From assembly GCF_019041915.1 (NCBI RefSeq), contig NZ_JAHPYF010000003.1, forward strand, positions 176,279 through 240,278: a DNA stretch of 64,000 nt, in the 5' to 3' direction. Positions within the stretch are counted from its first letter, which is position 1; each line of letters begins with the position of its first letter. Below the pieces are notes generated by a model, which searched no databases, was not told the DNA's origin, and saw only the letters and a list, made by a program, of their open reading frames with translations. The translations under genes and the position numbers were made by a program. This DNA comes from Collinsella sp. MSK.8.10 (GTDB taxonomy: Bacteria > Actinomycetota > Coriobacteriia > Coriobacteriales > Coriobacteriaceae). Below are positions 16,055-25,068 of this stretch, piece after piece.

Positions 16055-17827
16055 ATGATTGAAACTGAGAACAAGGTGTATGCCCGTCGCTGCGAGAGTC
16101 ATGTCGAGGCCCTGCGCCGCGCCGTTCCGGGCTGCATCGAGAAGGTCGAGTGGCAGTGCGAGGACCAGCTGACGATCACCGTCAAGCAGGACAAGCTGCC
16201 CGAGGCCGTCCACTACCTGTATTACGAGCGCTACGGCTGGATTCCCGTGATCATCGGCAACGACGAGCGCAGTCTGTGCGGTCGCTACGCCGTGTACTAC
16301 GTCATCTCCATGGAGGGGGAGGACCCCGGCTGGGTGACCGTGCGCACCGAGGTCGATCCCGCCAAGATGACGTTCCCGTCCGTGACGCCGTTCGTCCCCG
16401 CCTGCGTGTGGGGCGAGCGCGAGCTGCGCGACATGTTCGGCCTGATTCCCGAGGGTCTGCCCGACCGCCGTCGCCTGGTGCTTCCCGACGATTGGCCCAG
16501 CGGGCTGTACCCGTTGCGCAAGGATTCGATGGATTACCGTTTCCGCCCCGCCCCCGCGAGCGACATGGAAAACTACGAATTCCTGGCCGACACCAAGGGC
16601 AAGGAGACCACGCTCGTCCCCATGGGACCGCTGCACATCACCTCCGACGAGCCCGGCCACTTCCGCCTGTTCGTGGAGGGCGAGACGATCGTCGACGCCG
16701 ACTACCGCCTGTTCTACGTGCATCGCGGTATGGAGAAGGTCGCCGAGACGCGCCTGAACTATGACGCCGTGACGTTCCTTGCCGACCGTATCTGCGGTAT
16801 TTGCGGCTGCGCCCACTCGGTGGCCTACGCCGAGGCTGTCGAGCGCGCCCAGGGCATTCACGTCCCGCCGCGCGCGCAGTACATCCGCGCCATCATGCTC
16901 GAGGTCGAGCGCCTGCACTCGCACCTGCTCAACATTGGCCTCGCATCGCACTACACCGGCTTCGATTCCGGCTTCCAGCAGTTCTTCCGCGTTCGCGAGA
17001 AGTCCATGGACCTGGCCGAGAAACTCAGCGGTCACCGCAAGACCTATGGCCTCAATGTGATCGGTGGCGTGCGTCGCGACATCTTGGCCGAGCAGAAGCT
17101 CTCCACGCTCACGACCATCCACCAGCTGCGCTCCGAGGTCCAGGAGCTCGTCGACGTTTTGCTCTCCACGCCCAACTTTATTGAGCGCACGAGCGGCATC
17201 GGCATTCTCGATCGTAAGATCGCCCGCGACTTTTCGCCGGTCGGCCCGCTCATGCGTGGCTCGGGCTATGCCCGCGACGTGCGCTTTGACCATCCCTTCG
17301 ACGGCTACGCCGATCCGGACGTCCAAAAGATGCACGCTGCTACGGCCGACACCTGCGATGCCTTCGGCCGTACCGCCGTCCGCATCCAGGAGGTCTACGA
17401 TTCGATCGACATGATCGAGACCATGCTCGAGAACTGCCCGTCGGGTCCCATCCTCACCACGGATTGGGAGTACACCCCGCACAAGTACGCCATCGGCGCT
17501 ACCGAGGCTCCGCGCGGCGAGGACGTGCACTGGGCCATGCTCGGCAACAACCAGAAGTGCTACCGCTGGCGCGCCAAGGCCGCCACGTACAGCAACTGGC
17601 CGGTCCTGCGCTACATGTTCCGCGGCAACACCGTGGGCGATGCGGCGCTGATCGTTGGCTCGCTCGACCCGTGCTACTCCTGCACCGACCGCGTGACGGT
17701 GACCGATGTCGCCGCCAAGCGCGACCACGTGCTCGACAAGGAGCAGTTCGAGAACGTCTGGCGCGACAAGTCGCCGCTTGCGGGCGAGGGCACCATGGCC
17801 GCTCCGCTCGATGAGGAGGCGCTCTAA
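16055..17827 (+). CDS. hyfG: [NiFe] hydrogenase large subunit HyfG/HycE (NuoC-NuoD fusion)
   Basis: A 590-residue fusion of a NuoC-like N-terminal domain (about residues 1-170) and a NuoD-like catalytic domain. The four Ni-Fe ligands are present: Cys247 and Cys250 in RICGICGCAHS, and Cys540 and Cys543 in DPCYSCTDR. This shows a real hydrogenase rather than a complex I subunit, which lacks them. A tail of 44 residues follows the DPCYSCTDR motif and should be removed by the peptidase HycI encoded at 19912. It produces H2 from protons at the cytoplasmic face. Confidence 0.94.
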   Translation: MIETENKVYARRCESHVEALRRAVPGCIEKVEWQCEDQLTITVKQDKLPEAVHYLYYERYGWIPVIIGNDERSLCGRYAVYYVISMEGEDPGWVTVRTEVDPAKMTFPSVTPFVPACVWGERELRDMFGLIPEGLPDRRRLVLPDDWPSGLYPLRKDSMDYRFRPAPASDMENYEFLADTKGKETTLVPMGPLHITSDEPGHFRLFVEGETIVDADYRLFYVHRGMEKVAETRLNYDAVTFLADRICGICGCAHSVAYAEAVERAQGIHVPPRAQYIRAIMLEVERLHSHLLNIGLASHYTGFDSGFQQFFRVREKSMDLAEKLSGHRKTYGLNVIGGVRRDILAEQKLSTLTTIHQLRSEVQELVDVLLSTPNFIERTSGIGILDRKIARDFSPVGPLMRGSGYARDVRFDHPFDGYADPDVQKMHAATADTCDAFGRTAVRIQEVYDSIDMIETMLENCPSGPILTTDWEYTPHKYAIGATEAPRGEDVHWAMLGNNQKCYRWRAKAATYSNWPVLRYMFRGNTVGDAALIVGSLDPCYSCTDRVTVTDVAAKRDHVLDKEQFENVWRDKSPLAGEGTMAAPLDEEAL

Positions 17828-17828
17828 T

Positions 17829-18545
17829 ATGCTGAAGCTTTGGAAGGTCAACGCCAAGGCCGGCGACGCGACGGTCAAGTACCCGTTTGCGCCGTTCCCC
17901 ACCAACAAGGACATGCGCGGCAAGCCCGAGCACAACGCCGAGCTCTGCATCGCCTGCGGTGCCTGCGGCGTGGCGTGCCCGGCCGATGCCATTCGTATGG
18001 ACACCGACCTTGCGGCCGATACCATCACCTGGTCGATCGACTACGGCCGCTGCATCTTCTGCGGCCGCTGCGAGGAGGCCTGCCCCATGGAGGCCATCAA
18101 GCTCACCGAGGAGTTTGAGCTGGCCGTCATGAGCAAGGACGACCTCACCAGCAAGAGCGTCTATACGCTCGAGCACTGCTCGCGTTGCGGCAAGCCGTTT
18201 GCCCCGCACAAGGAGATCGACTACGCCAAGCGCCTGCTGCAAAAGGCCGGTGGCATGGAGGCCGAGCAGGCCGCCCGTACCGTCGGTATGTGCCAGGAGT
18301 GCAAGCGCGAGCTCGACGCCCTGCGCGCCGCCTCGGCCGTAAAGACCGGCAACGCGCGCGGCATGGCTGCCAACGAGACGCTTGCGTCCGGTGAGCCCCA
18401 GGGCCCCGGCATGGAGTATCTGGGCGGCCACGGTGTGAACCCGGAGTATGTCGACCGCGAGCTCAACCCCGATGCGCCCGAGATTCCCGCCGGTCCTGCG
18501 CCGGTCGAGGGCATCATCATGGATTTTGATACGAAGGAGGAGTAA
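17829..18545 (+). CDS. hyfH: hydrogenase-4 Fe-S subunit HyfH (NuoI/HycF-like)
   Basis: A 238-residue protein with two 4Fe-4S motifs, CIACGACGVACP and CIFCGRCEEACP, in the N-terminal half, as in NuoI and HycF. A further CSRCGKPF and CQECKRE set, at about residues 118-160, may bind zinc or another cluster. The C-terminal 70 residues are acidic and poorly conserved. It relays electrons from HyfA to the hydrogenase pair. The ATG at 17829 follows the hyfG stop by one base and has GAGGAGG upstream. Confidence 0.9.
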   Translation: MLKLWKVNAKAGDATVKYPFAPFPTNKDMRGKPEHNAELCIACGACGVACPADAIRMDTDLAADTITWSIDYGRCIFCGRCEEACPMEAIKLTEEFELAVMSKDDLTSKSVYTLEHCSRCGKPFAPHKEIDYAKRLLQKAGGMEAEQAARTVGMCQECKRELDALRAASAVKTGNARGMAANETLASGEPQGPGMEYLGGHGVNPEYVDRELNPDAPEIPAGPAPVEGIIMDFDTKEE

Positions 18546-18547
18546 CC

Positions 18548-19330
18548 ATGGCCGAACCCACGCTTTTGCCCGAGCGGCTTCAGTACCGCCCGACCAAGAT
18601 CGAGCTCGACGAGAGCATCGAGAAGGCCAAGGCGACCCTTCTTAAGAAGATCAAGCGCTCGGTGTACGTCTACCGTGTTGACTGCGGCGGCTGCAACGGC
18701 TGCGAGATTGAGATCTTCGGTTCCATCACGCCCGTCTTCGACGTCGAGCGCTTTGGCATCAAGGTCGTGCCCTCGCCCCGCCACGCCGATGTGCTGCTGT
18801 ACACCGGTGCCGTGACGCGTGCCATGCGCATGCCGGCCCTGCGCGCCTTTGAGGCCGCACCCGATCCCAAGATCGTGGTGTCCTATGGCGCGTGCGGCTG
18901 CACCGGTGGCATCTTCTACGACAACTACTGCGTCTGGGGCGGCACGGACAAGATTCTGCCGGTCGATGTCTACATCCCCGGCTGCCCGCCCAGCCCCGCG
19001 CAGACCGTCTACGGCTTTGCCATGGCGCTCGGTCTGCTGGACCAAAAGCTCCATGCCGAGACCACGGTGGAGGCCGCCGGCGAGCAGGCCGATATCCTGC
19101 ACCCCGGCGTGCCGTACAAGCTGCGCGTTGCCATCGAGCGCGAAGCTCGCGCCATGAGCGGCTACCGTTACGGCCGCGACCTGGCCAACGAGTTTATGGA
19201 TACGCTCGAGGGCGCGCCCAAGGGCGATATCCGCGGTGCCATGGCGCTGCTCATCGACAAGCAGGACGATCCTCGCCGCGTTGAGGTCTACTCGGCGCTG
19301 CAGGATTTGGTGCTGGCCGGAGGTCGCTAG
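18548..19330 (+). CDS. hyfI: [NiFe] hydrogenase small subunit HyfI/HycG (NuoB-like)
   Basis: A 260-residue NuoB/HycG-type subunit that holds the 4Fe-4S cluster next to the Ni-Fe site. The ligands are in DCGGCNGCEIEIF, GACGCTGG and PGCPPSPAQ. The C-terminal 80 residues go beyond the NuoB core, as in HycG. The start ATG is 2 bases after the hyfH stop with GGAGGAG before it, and hycH begins directly after the stop. Confidence 0.93.
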   Translation: MAEPTLLPERLQYRPTKIELDESIEKAKATLLKKIKRSVYVYRVDCGGCNGCEIEIFGSITPVFDVERFGIKVVPSPRHADVLLYTGAVTRAMRMPALRAFEAAPDPKIVVSYGACGCTGGIFYDNYCVWGGTDKILPVDVYIPGCPPSPAQTVYGFAMALGLLDQKLHAETTVEAAGEQADILHPGVPYKLRVAIEREARAMSGYRYGRDLANEFMDTLEGAPKGDIRGAMALLIDKQDDPRRVEVYSALQDLVLAGGR

Positions 19331-19912
19331 ATGGAGCTCACGGACCGCTCTGGTTACTTTGCGGGCCCCGGCATGCTCGGCGGCTCTTTTGGCGATGCCT
19401 CGCGCGCAAGCGACGAGGCTGCCGAGGGCGTCGCCGACCCCTGCCTGGGCCATGCGCCCGACCAGGTGGTCTTCTACGAGCTCACGCGTAAGTTTGTGGA
19501 GACCGAGGAAGATGTTCCCCAGGAGGCCTGCGACGTGCTGTACTACACGCTCGCCGTGGGCCACCACACCGGCGTGCTCGACTGCTTTGAGCCGCGCCTG
19601 TCGGTGCCGGTTGATGTGTTCTATTCGCTCGTCGACGCGTTGCCGGAGGGGGAGGCCAAGACCAAGTTCGAGGCCATCCGCTCCTTTGGTGAGTGCCAGC
19701 TCGACAAGGCGGCGGTGCCGTCGCTGCTCGAGGCCTGCGACGCGTTGCTCGACGTGCGCGGTTTTCGCGGGTCGGCCAAGGCCGGTATCTCGGTGTTCGA
19801 CGATGACTTTGGCCTACATGCCCAGCAGGTCGCGTTTCTGATGAAGTTTCGCGATCTGGTGGAGCGCGTGCGCGATGTGTCGGGCGTGTATCTGACGGGG
19901 AGGTTGCAGTAA
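19331..19912 (+). CDS. hycH: formate hydrogenlyase maturation protein HycH
   Basis: A 193-residue protein matching HycH, which is needed for processing of the hydrogenase large subunit. The conserved part VFYELTRKFVETEEDVPQE followed by YYTLAVGHHTGVLDCFE is seen at residues 45-85. An extra N-terminal stretch of about 40 residues rich in Gly, Ala and Asp has no counterpart in E. coli HycH, so a start further in cannot be excluded, but no better ribosome site is seen. The exact biochemical role of HycH is unknown. Confidence 0.85.
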   Translation: MELTDRSGYFAGPGMLGGSFGDASRASDEAAEGVADPCLGHAPDQVVFYELTRKFVETEEDVPQEACDVLYYTLAVGHHTGVLDCFEPRLSVPVDVFYSLVDALPEGEAKTKFEAIRSFGECQLDKAAVPSLLEACDALLDVRGFRGSAKAGISVFDDDFGLHAQQVAFLMKFRDLVERVRDVSGVYLTGRLQ

Positions 19913-20415
19913 TGGGTCGCGTTGTGGATGGCCGCGTGTGCGGTGCGCCCTTTGCGGGCATTGTGCTCACGGCGGGAAGCGTGCTGCGCGCCGACGATGC
20001 CGCCGGCCCCGTGCTCTCCAAAAAGATGGAGGACGCACCCATCGCCGGCTGGTACACCATCGACGGCGGCCAAACGCCCGAGGACGACATCATCGAGGTC
20101 AAGCGCGAGCGTCCGCCGCGTCTGGTCTTGGTCGATGCCGCCGACATGGCGCTGCCCGTCGGGTCCATCCGTCTGCTCGACAAACGCGATGTGGCCCGCA
20201 AGTCGATGTTCACCACGCACTCGCTTCCTTTGTCGATTCTGATCGAAGAGATTGAGCAATCGTGTGATGATATCGTCTTCGTCGGGATTCAGCCGGGCGA
20301 CACGGAGTTCTACAACCCCATGTCCCCGGAAGTCTTTGACGCCGTCGACGCCGTGTACGACGCTGTGGTCGCCAACGACTTTTCCCACTTTGTCCGCTTG
20401 GGGCAAGAGCAGTAG
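19912..20415 (+). CDS. hycI: hydrogenase maturation peptidase HycI
   Basis: A 167-residue peptidase of the HyaD/HycI family, which cuts the C-terminal peptide off the nickel-loaded large subunit. The expected nickel-sensing acidic residues are seen in LRADDAAGP and in VLVDAADMA, and the conserved histidine in FTTHSLPLS. The start overlaps the hycH stop by one base. Its substrate is the HyfG tail described above. Confidence 0.88.
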   Translation: MGRVVDGRVCGAPFAGIVLTAGSVLRADDAAGPVLSKKMEDAPIAGWYTIDGGQTPEDDIIEVKRERPPRLVLVDAADMALPVGSIRLLDKRDVARKSMFTTHSLPLSILIEEIEQSCDDIVFVGIQPGDTEFYNPMSPEVFDAVDAVYDAVVANDFSHFVRLGQEQ

Positions 20416-20454
20416 GAGCACTTGTTCCATTTTGTTAGGAAAGAAGTGATTGAC

Positions 20455-21294
20455 ATGGCAGATTCCAAGGTGGAGTATCCCGCTCCCGATTGCCTGGCGC
20501 CCGCCGCGATCGAGGCCAAGACCGAGGCCGCCGGTGTGACCAAGGCCAACCTGCCGGTCGCTAAGGCCTTTCTGTTGGCAATGTTCGCCGGTGCGTTCAT
20601 CGCCTTCGGCGGCCTGTTCTTTACGGTGTTCTTGAGCGATAGCACGCTCGGCTGGGGCGCCCAGCGCGTCGTGGGCGGCCTGTGCTTTTGCCTGGGCCTG
20701 GTGCTCGTGCTGGTGTGCGGCGCCGAGCTGTTTACCGGTAATTCGCTTATGGTCTGCGCGCTCAAGAGTAAAAAGATCACCCTGGCCCAGATGCTCAAGG
20801 CTTGGGTCGTCGTATGGGTCGGTAACTTTGTCGGTGCCCTGTTCATCGTCTTTTTGGTGTACATGGCCGGCATTTACAAGCTCAACGGCGAGGCGGTCGC
20901 CAATTCCATGGTGAGCGTCGCCGCCGGCAAGGTGACCATCGACTGGGTGACGATCTTCTTCCGCGGCATCCTGTGCAACATCTTTGTGTGCCTGGCCGTG
21001 TGGATCGGTACCGCCGGCAAGACCGTGGTCGATAAGGTTGTGGGCATTCTGCTGCCGATCGCTGCCTTTGTGGCCTGCGGTTTTGAGCACTGCGTTGCCA
21101 ACATGTACTTTTTGCCCATGGGTGCCGTGATGCACGCGTGCGGCTATGGTGCCGACGTCGCCGGTGCCGATGCGCTCAACGCTGCGGGCATTGCGTTTAA
21201 CCTGTCCGCTGCCACGCTGGGCAACATCGTGGGCGGCGCGGTTCTGGTCGCGCTTGGCTACTGGTTTATCTACGCCAAGAAGTCCGAGGCGTAA
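20455..21294 (+). CDS. formate/nitrite transporter family channel (FdhC/FocA-like)
   Basis: A 279-residue membrane protein of the FNT family with six expected helices, the usual length. The family motifs GNFVGALFIVFL and ADALNAAGIAFNLSAATLGNIVGG are present. In this operon it most likely brings formate into the cell for the formate hydrogenlyase. The ATG at 20455 follows AGGAAAG; an in-frame TTG at 20422 is upstream of that site and less likely. A strong terminator follows, so this is the last gene of the operon. Confidence 0.9.
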   Translation: MADSKVEYPAPDCLAPAAIEAKTEAAGVTKANLPVAKAFLLAMFAGAFIAFGGLFFTVFLSDSTLGWGAQRVVGGLCFCLGLVLVLVCGAELFTGNSLMVCALKSKKITLAQMLKAWVVVWVGNFVGALFIVFLVYMAGIYKLNGEAVANSMVSVAAGKVTIDWVTIFFRGILCNIFVCLAVWIGTAGKTVVDKVVGILLPIAAFVACGFEHCVANMYFLPMGAVMHACGYGADVAGADALNAAGIAFNLSAATLGNIVGGAVLVALGYWFIYAKKSEA

Positions 21295-21316
21295 GGTATC
21301 GTCTGTTTGACGTTGG

Positions 21317-21352
21317 GCCTCCCGCGGGGCGTTGCCGTGCGGGAGGCTTTTT
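21317..21352 (+). terminator. terminator of the formate hydrogenlyase operon
   Basis: GCCTCCCGC and GCGGGAGGC form a perfect 9-bp stem followed by TTTTTG. It ends the 15-kb operon. Confidence 0.9.
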
Positions 21353-21416
21353 GGGTCTGGGGCCCGTTGCCGGGCTTTTGGCCTCTTGTGTTTGGCTGAT
21401 GAAAGGGGTAATCGAG

Positions 21417-23534
21417 ATGGCATCTGCTGTGAAGCGTGACGGTCGCACCGTGGTGACCACATGCGGGGGATGCTATGCCGATTGCGCCTTTACGGCACGC
21501 GTTGAGGACGGTCGCGTGGTGGCCGAGTTGCCGGTGCCAGGGCATCCGTGCGCGGCGCGTGCCCTGTGCGCCCGCGGACGGCATCGCCTGGCAATGCCGT
21601 TTGACGAGCGCGACCGCATCGTGCACCCCATGCGTCGACGAGCTGATGGCTCGGGGTTCGATGCGATTTCGTGGGACGAGGCGTTCGCGCAGATCGCTGC
21701 GCGCCTTGGGGGGATTGTTGACGGACATGGTCCGTGCGCGCTGGGCATGACGCTCGGCGTGCCCTCGTTCGACCGTTACTGGGCGTATCGCTTTATGCAT
21801 GCGCTTGGTTCGCCCAACGTGTACGGTGCCGACGGCGCCTGCGAGGTAAGCCGACTTACCGGTTGGGAGCACAGCTTGGGCTATAGTCCCGCTTCCGACC
21901 TGGCGCATACCGATTGCATCATGTACCTGGGGCGTTCTATTGTCGATTCGTCGACGATGGGGGCCGTTGATGCGCTCAACGATGCCCGTCGCCGTGGGGC
22001 GAAGATTATCGTGGTCGACCCCCGGCGCAGCGGCTCGGCTGCGCTTGCCGACCGCTGGCTGCGCGTGCGCCCCGGCTGCGACCTGGCCTTGCTGCTGGGC
22101 ATTGCGCATGTGCTCATTGCCGAGGGCCTGTATGACCACGAGTTCGTGACCCGCTATACCACGGGTTTTGACGAGCTGGCGCAGGCGGCTGCTGCCTGGA
22201 CGCCCGAGTGGGCTGAGTCGATGTGCGACGTGCCAGCGGACGACATCCGCGCGACTGCGCGCGATCTCGCTGCCGCCGCGCCTGCCGCTGTGGTGGATGC
22301 GGGCTTTCATGGTGGCATCGGTATCGCGTATGCCAATAGCACCCAGACCGCGCGCGCTATCTGCTTGGTTGATGTGCTGCTGGGCTGTATCGGGCATGCG
22401 GGCGGCGCGCTCAATCCGTCCACGCCGCTTGTGTTGGGCGACCTCGACCCCACGCGCTTTGCGACGCCGCCGGTGCCGCGTGGGCCCAAGCTGGGGTCCG
22501 AGCGCTATCCACTGGTCGATCCGGTGCGCGGCCTGTGCACGACCATCGGTCAGTCGATTCTTGCCGGCGATTTGCGTGGGCTCATTGTCTATGCCAGTAA
22601 CCCCGGTGCGGGCTATGGCAATGCACAGGCTTGGTTGAGTATTTTGCAGCAGCTCGACTTGCTCGTGACGATTGATATTCGCTGGTCCGAGACAGCGCGT
22701 GCTTCTGACTTCGTGCTGCCCGACGTGACGTATCTGGAGGCTGACCGCGGCGTGGGAACGGTGACAGGCGCCAACGATTCGCGCGTGTTCTACCGCAACG
22801 CCGTGCTGCCTGTGCAGCATGACGACACACGTCCCGGTCGGGAGATTTTTGCCGGTCTGGCGCAGGCGTGTGGCGTGGGTGAGTACTTCCAGTTTACGTC
22901 TGACGATCTGGCGGCTGCCCAGGTGGCGCCTTTTGGGATCAATCTGGACGAGCTCAAGGAACGCGGCTGGGCCGACACGGGTGTTGCGTTGCCGTCGCGT
23001 ACGGGCGAGCCGGCGATTCCCTTGGATGGCGGCAAAATTGCGCTGGCAAGCGACGTATGGGAACGAGCCGGCCTGGGTCGTGTGCCCAACTGGATCGCTC
23101 CCATGGTGGAGCCCGGCCCGGGGATGTTTCGCCTCATTAGCGGCAACCGTCCCTTTGAGTCGCATACCTCGCGAAGGCTTGCGGCCCAAGGTGCCGCCGA
23201 GGCTGGGTCGGACCTGGATGCCGTGCAGATGAATGCCGATGCTGCTGCGCACATGGGCATCGCCGACGGCGAGATCGTCGAACTCGTGAGCGATATGGGC
23301 CGCGACCGCGTGCGCGTGGAGACGACGCCGTATCTGCATCCGGCGTGCATCTTCACCTCGGCCGCTCCCGGCGGGCGTTCGTTTGGCGCCGATGCCGGTG
23401 GCGCTCAAGCCTTGGGCGTGGGTCCGCTCGACCATACGCCGTTGCGTTGGGACCCGTTGACGGGCGCTGCGCTCACCCAGGAAAACGCCGTTCGCGTGGA
23501 AAAGATCGCGGCGCGCGAGGATAATAGCGATTGA
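21417..23534 (+). CDS. molybdopterin-dependent oxidoreductase, DMSO reductase family, substrate unknown
   Basis: A 705-residue enzyme of the formate dehydrogenase/DMSO reductase family. An N-terminal 4Fe-4S site is seen at Cys16, Cys19, Cys23 and Cys51, and Cys142 in DGACEVSRL lies where FdhF has Sec140, so it is the likely molybdenum ligand. It has no twin-arginine signal and no partner Fe-S or membrane subunit nearby, so it is presumably cytoplasmic. The domains run as usual: Mo-binding core, then the C-terminal molydopterin-binding domain (from about residue 560). A Cys ligand fits polysulfide, thiosulfate or formate enzymes; context between a formate channel and selA does not decide. The ATG at 21417 follows GAAAGGGG. 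Confidence 0.82.
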   Translation: MASAVKRDGRTVVTTCGGCYADCAFTARVEDGRVVAELPVPGHPCAARALCARGRHRLAMPFDERDRIVHPMRRRADGSGFDAISWDEAFAQIAARLGGIVDGHGPCALGMTLGVPSFDRYWAYRFMHALGSPNVYGADGACEVSRLTGWEHSLGYSPASDLAHTDCIMYLGRSIVDSSTMGAVDALNDARRRGAKIIVVDPRRSGSAALADRWLRVRPGCDLALLLGIAHVLIAEGLYDHEFVTRYTTGFDELAQAAAAWTPEWAESMCDVPADDIRATARDLAAAAPAAVVDAGFHGGIGIAYANSTQTARAICLVDVLLGCIGHAGGALNPSTPLVLGDLDPTRFATPPVPRGPKLGSERYPLVDPVRGLCTTIGQSILAGDLRGLIVYASNPGAGYGNAQAWLSILQQLDLLVTIDIRWSETARASDFVLPDVTYLEADRGVGTVTGANDSRVFYRNAVLPVQHDDTRPGREIFAGLAQACGVGEYFQFTSDDLAAAQVAPFGINLDELKERGWADTGVALPSRTGEPAIPLDGGKIALASDVWERAGLGRVPNWIAPMVEPGPGMFRLISGNRPFESHTSRRLAAQGAAEAGSDLDAVQMNADAAAHMGIADGEIVELVSDMGRDRVRVETTPYLHPACIFTSAAPGGRSFGADAGGAQALGVGPLDHTPLRWDPLTGAALTQENAVRVEKIAAREDNSD

Positions 23535-23610
23535 TTGACTCAGCCGATCGAATTGGCTGATAGTTTGACGTTCGAACGATTGATTCACCTTTGGTTTTGA
23601 AAGGCCGCAC

Positions 23611-25068
23611 ATGAGCGATAGCCAGAACATGTCCGATGAGGTGCGCGCCCGCCTGCGCGCCATTCCCTCCGTCAACGAGCTGCTCGCCGAGTGGCCGGTA
23701 GTGAAGGCGGCGGGGGAGACCTGCGACGCGGTGGTGCATGCCGCCGTCACGGCCGAGCTCGATGAGGAGCGCGCCGCCATACGCGCCGGTGCCGCCCCGC
23801 GCTCTAAGCGCGACCTGGCCTCGGCGATCGAGTGGCGTGCGCATCGATCCGCACTGCCGAGCCTGCGTCCTGCCGTCAACGCCACGGGTGTTGTTATCCA
23901 TACCAATCTGGGCCGCGCCCCGCTCGCGGAGTCGGCGGCAAAGGCCGTGGCCGAGGTCGCGCGCGGCTACAGCACGCTCGAGTACAGCGTGGACACCTGC
24001 TCGCGCGGGTCGCGCAAGGAACATGCCGCGCAGCTCATCCGCTCGCTTACCGGAGCCGAGGACGCGCTGGTCGTTAACAATAACGCCGCCGCGGTGCTGC
24101 TGGTGCTGGCGACCCATGCCGCAGGCAAGGAGGTCATCGTCAGCCGCGGCGAGCTTGTCGAGATCGGCGGCAGCTTCCGCATCCCCGATGTCATGGCGGC
24201 TTCGGGCGCCAAACTCGTCGAGGTCGGCGCCACCAACCGCACGCATTTGAGCGACTACGAGCGCGCCATCACGCCCGATACGGCGATGATCCTTAAGGTT
24301 CATCCTTCCAACTATCGCATCGAGGGTTTTCACGAGGAGGTGGGCTCTCGGGAGCTTGCCACCCTGGCCCACAAGCATGGTCTGCTGTTCTACGAGGACC
24401 AGGGCTCGGGCGCGCTGTTGCCCGACGACATCTTGGTGCGCGGCGGCGAAGAAACCACGCCGGCTTCGGTTTCGGCAGGGCTCGATTTGGTGTCGTGCTC
24501 GGGCGATAAGCTGCTCGGTGCCGCACAGGCGGGCATTATCATGGGCCGTCGCGATTTGGTCCAGGCCTGCGGGTCGCATCCGCTTATGCGTGCCCTGCGC
24601 CCGGGCAAGTTGGCGCTCACGGCGCTCGAGGCCACGCTGCGTATCTACATGGATGGCGCCGATGTTGCCCATCGCGATATTCCGGTGCTCAGCATGCTTA
24701 CGCTGCCGCAGGCCCATTTGGAGCGACGTGCCCACAAGCTGCGCGATCGTATGGTCGCCGGGCTCGATAAGGCCGGTTGCCCGTGCGCTGTTGCGTTGGA
24801 GATTGTCGAGGAGTCCTCGACGCCCGGTGGCGGTTCGCTGCCTACCGTGGAGCTGCCCACGATGTGCGTTGCCGTGCGTCTTGTTGACGAGCGCCTGACG
24901 GTCGACGCGCTCAAGCGCTCGCTTGTCCAGGACTTCGATACGCCGGTCGTCACGCGAACCTCGCATGATCGCATTTTGTTTGACGTCCGTACGCTTGTGG
25001 GCGACCGCGATATCGAGACGGCTGCATCGACGCTCGTCGCGTGCGTTGAGAAGGCGATTGCTCGATGA
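23611..25068 (+). CDS. selA: L-seryl-tRNA(Sec) selenium transferase
   Basis: A 485-residue PLP enzyme that turns Ser-tRNA(Sec) into Sec-tRNA(Sec) with selenophosphate. The N-terminal RLRAIPSVNELL is typical, as is the PLP-binding lysine, here Lys300 in SCSGDKLLGAAQAG. The family residues NATGVVIHTNLGRAPL are present. The ATG follows AAAGG. The end overlaps selB (ATGA), giving translational coupling, and the upstream gap of 76 bases holds a short hairpin (TCAGCC with GGCTGA). Confidence 0.96.
   Translation: MSDSQNMSDEVRARLRAIPSVNELLAEWPVVKAAGETCDAVVHAAVTAELDEERAAIRAGAAPRSKRDLASAIEWRAHRSALPSLRPAVNATGVVIHTNLGRAPLAESAAKAVAEVARGYSTLEYSVDTCSRGSRKEHAAQLIRSLTGAEDALVVNNNAAAVLLVLATHAAGKEVIVSRGELVEIGGSFRIPDVMAASGAKLVEVGATNRTHLSDYERAITPDTAMILKVHPSNYRIEGFHEEVGSRELATLAHKHGLLFYEDQGSGALLPDDILVRGGEETTPASVSAGLDLVSCSGDKLLGAAQAGIIMGRRDLVQACGSHPLMRALRPGKLALTALEATLRIYMDGADVAHRDIPVLSMLTLPQAHLERRAHKLRDRMVAGLDKAGCPCAVALEIVEESSTPGGGSLPTVELPTMCVAVRLVDERLTVDALKRSLVQDFDTPVVTRTSHDRILFDVRTLVGDRDIETAASTLVACVEKAIAR

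Noticed and set aside
16055..17827. Complex I subunit NuoCD instead of a hydrogenase
   Set aside because: All four Ni-Fe cysteines (CGIC and DPCYSC) and a C-terminal extension are present, and a maturation peptidase is encoded in the same operon.
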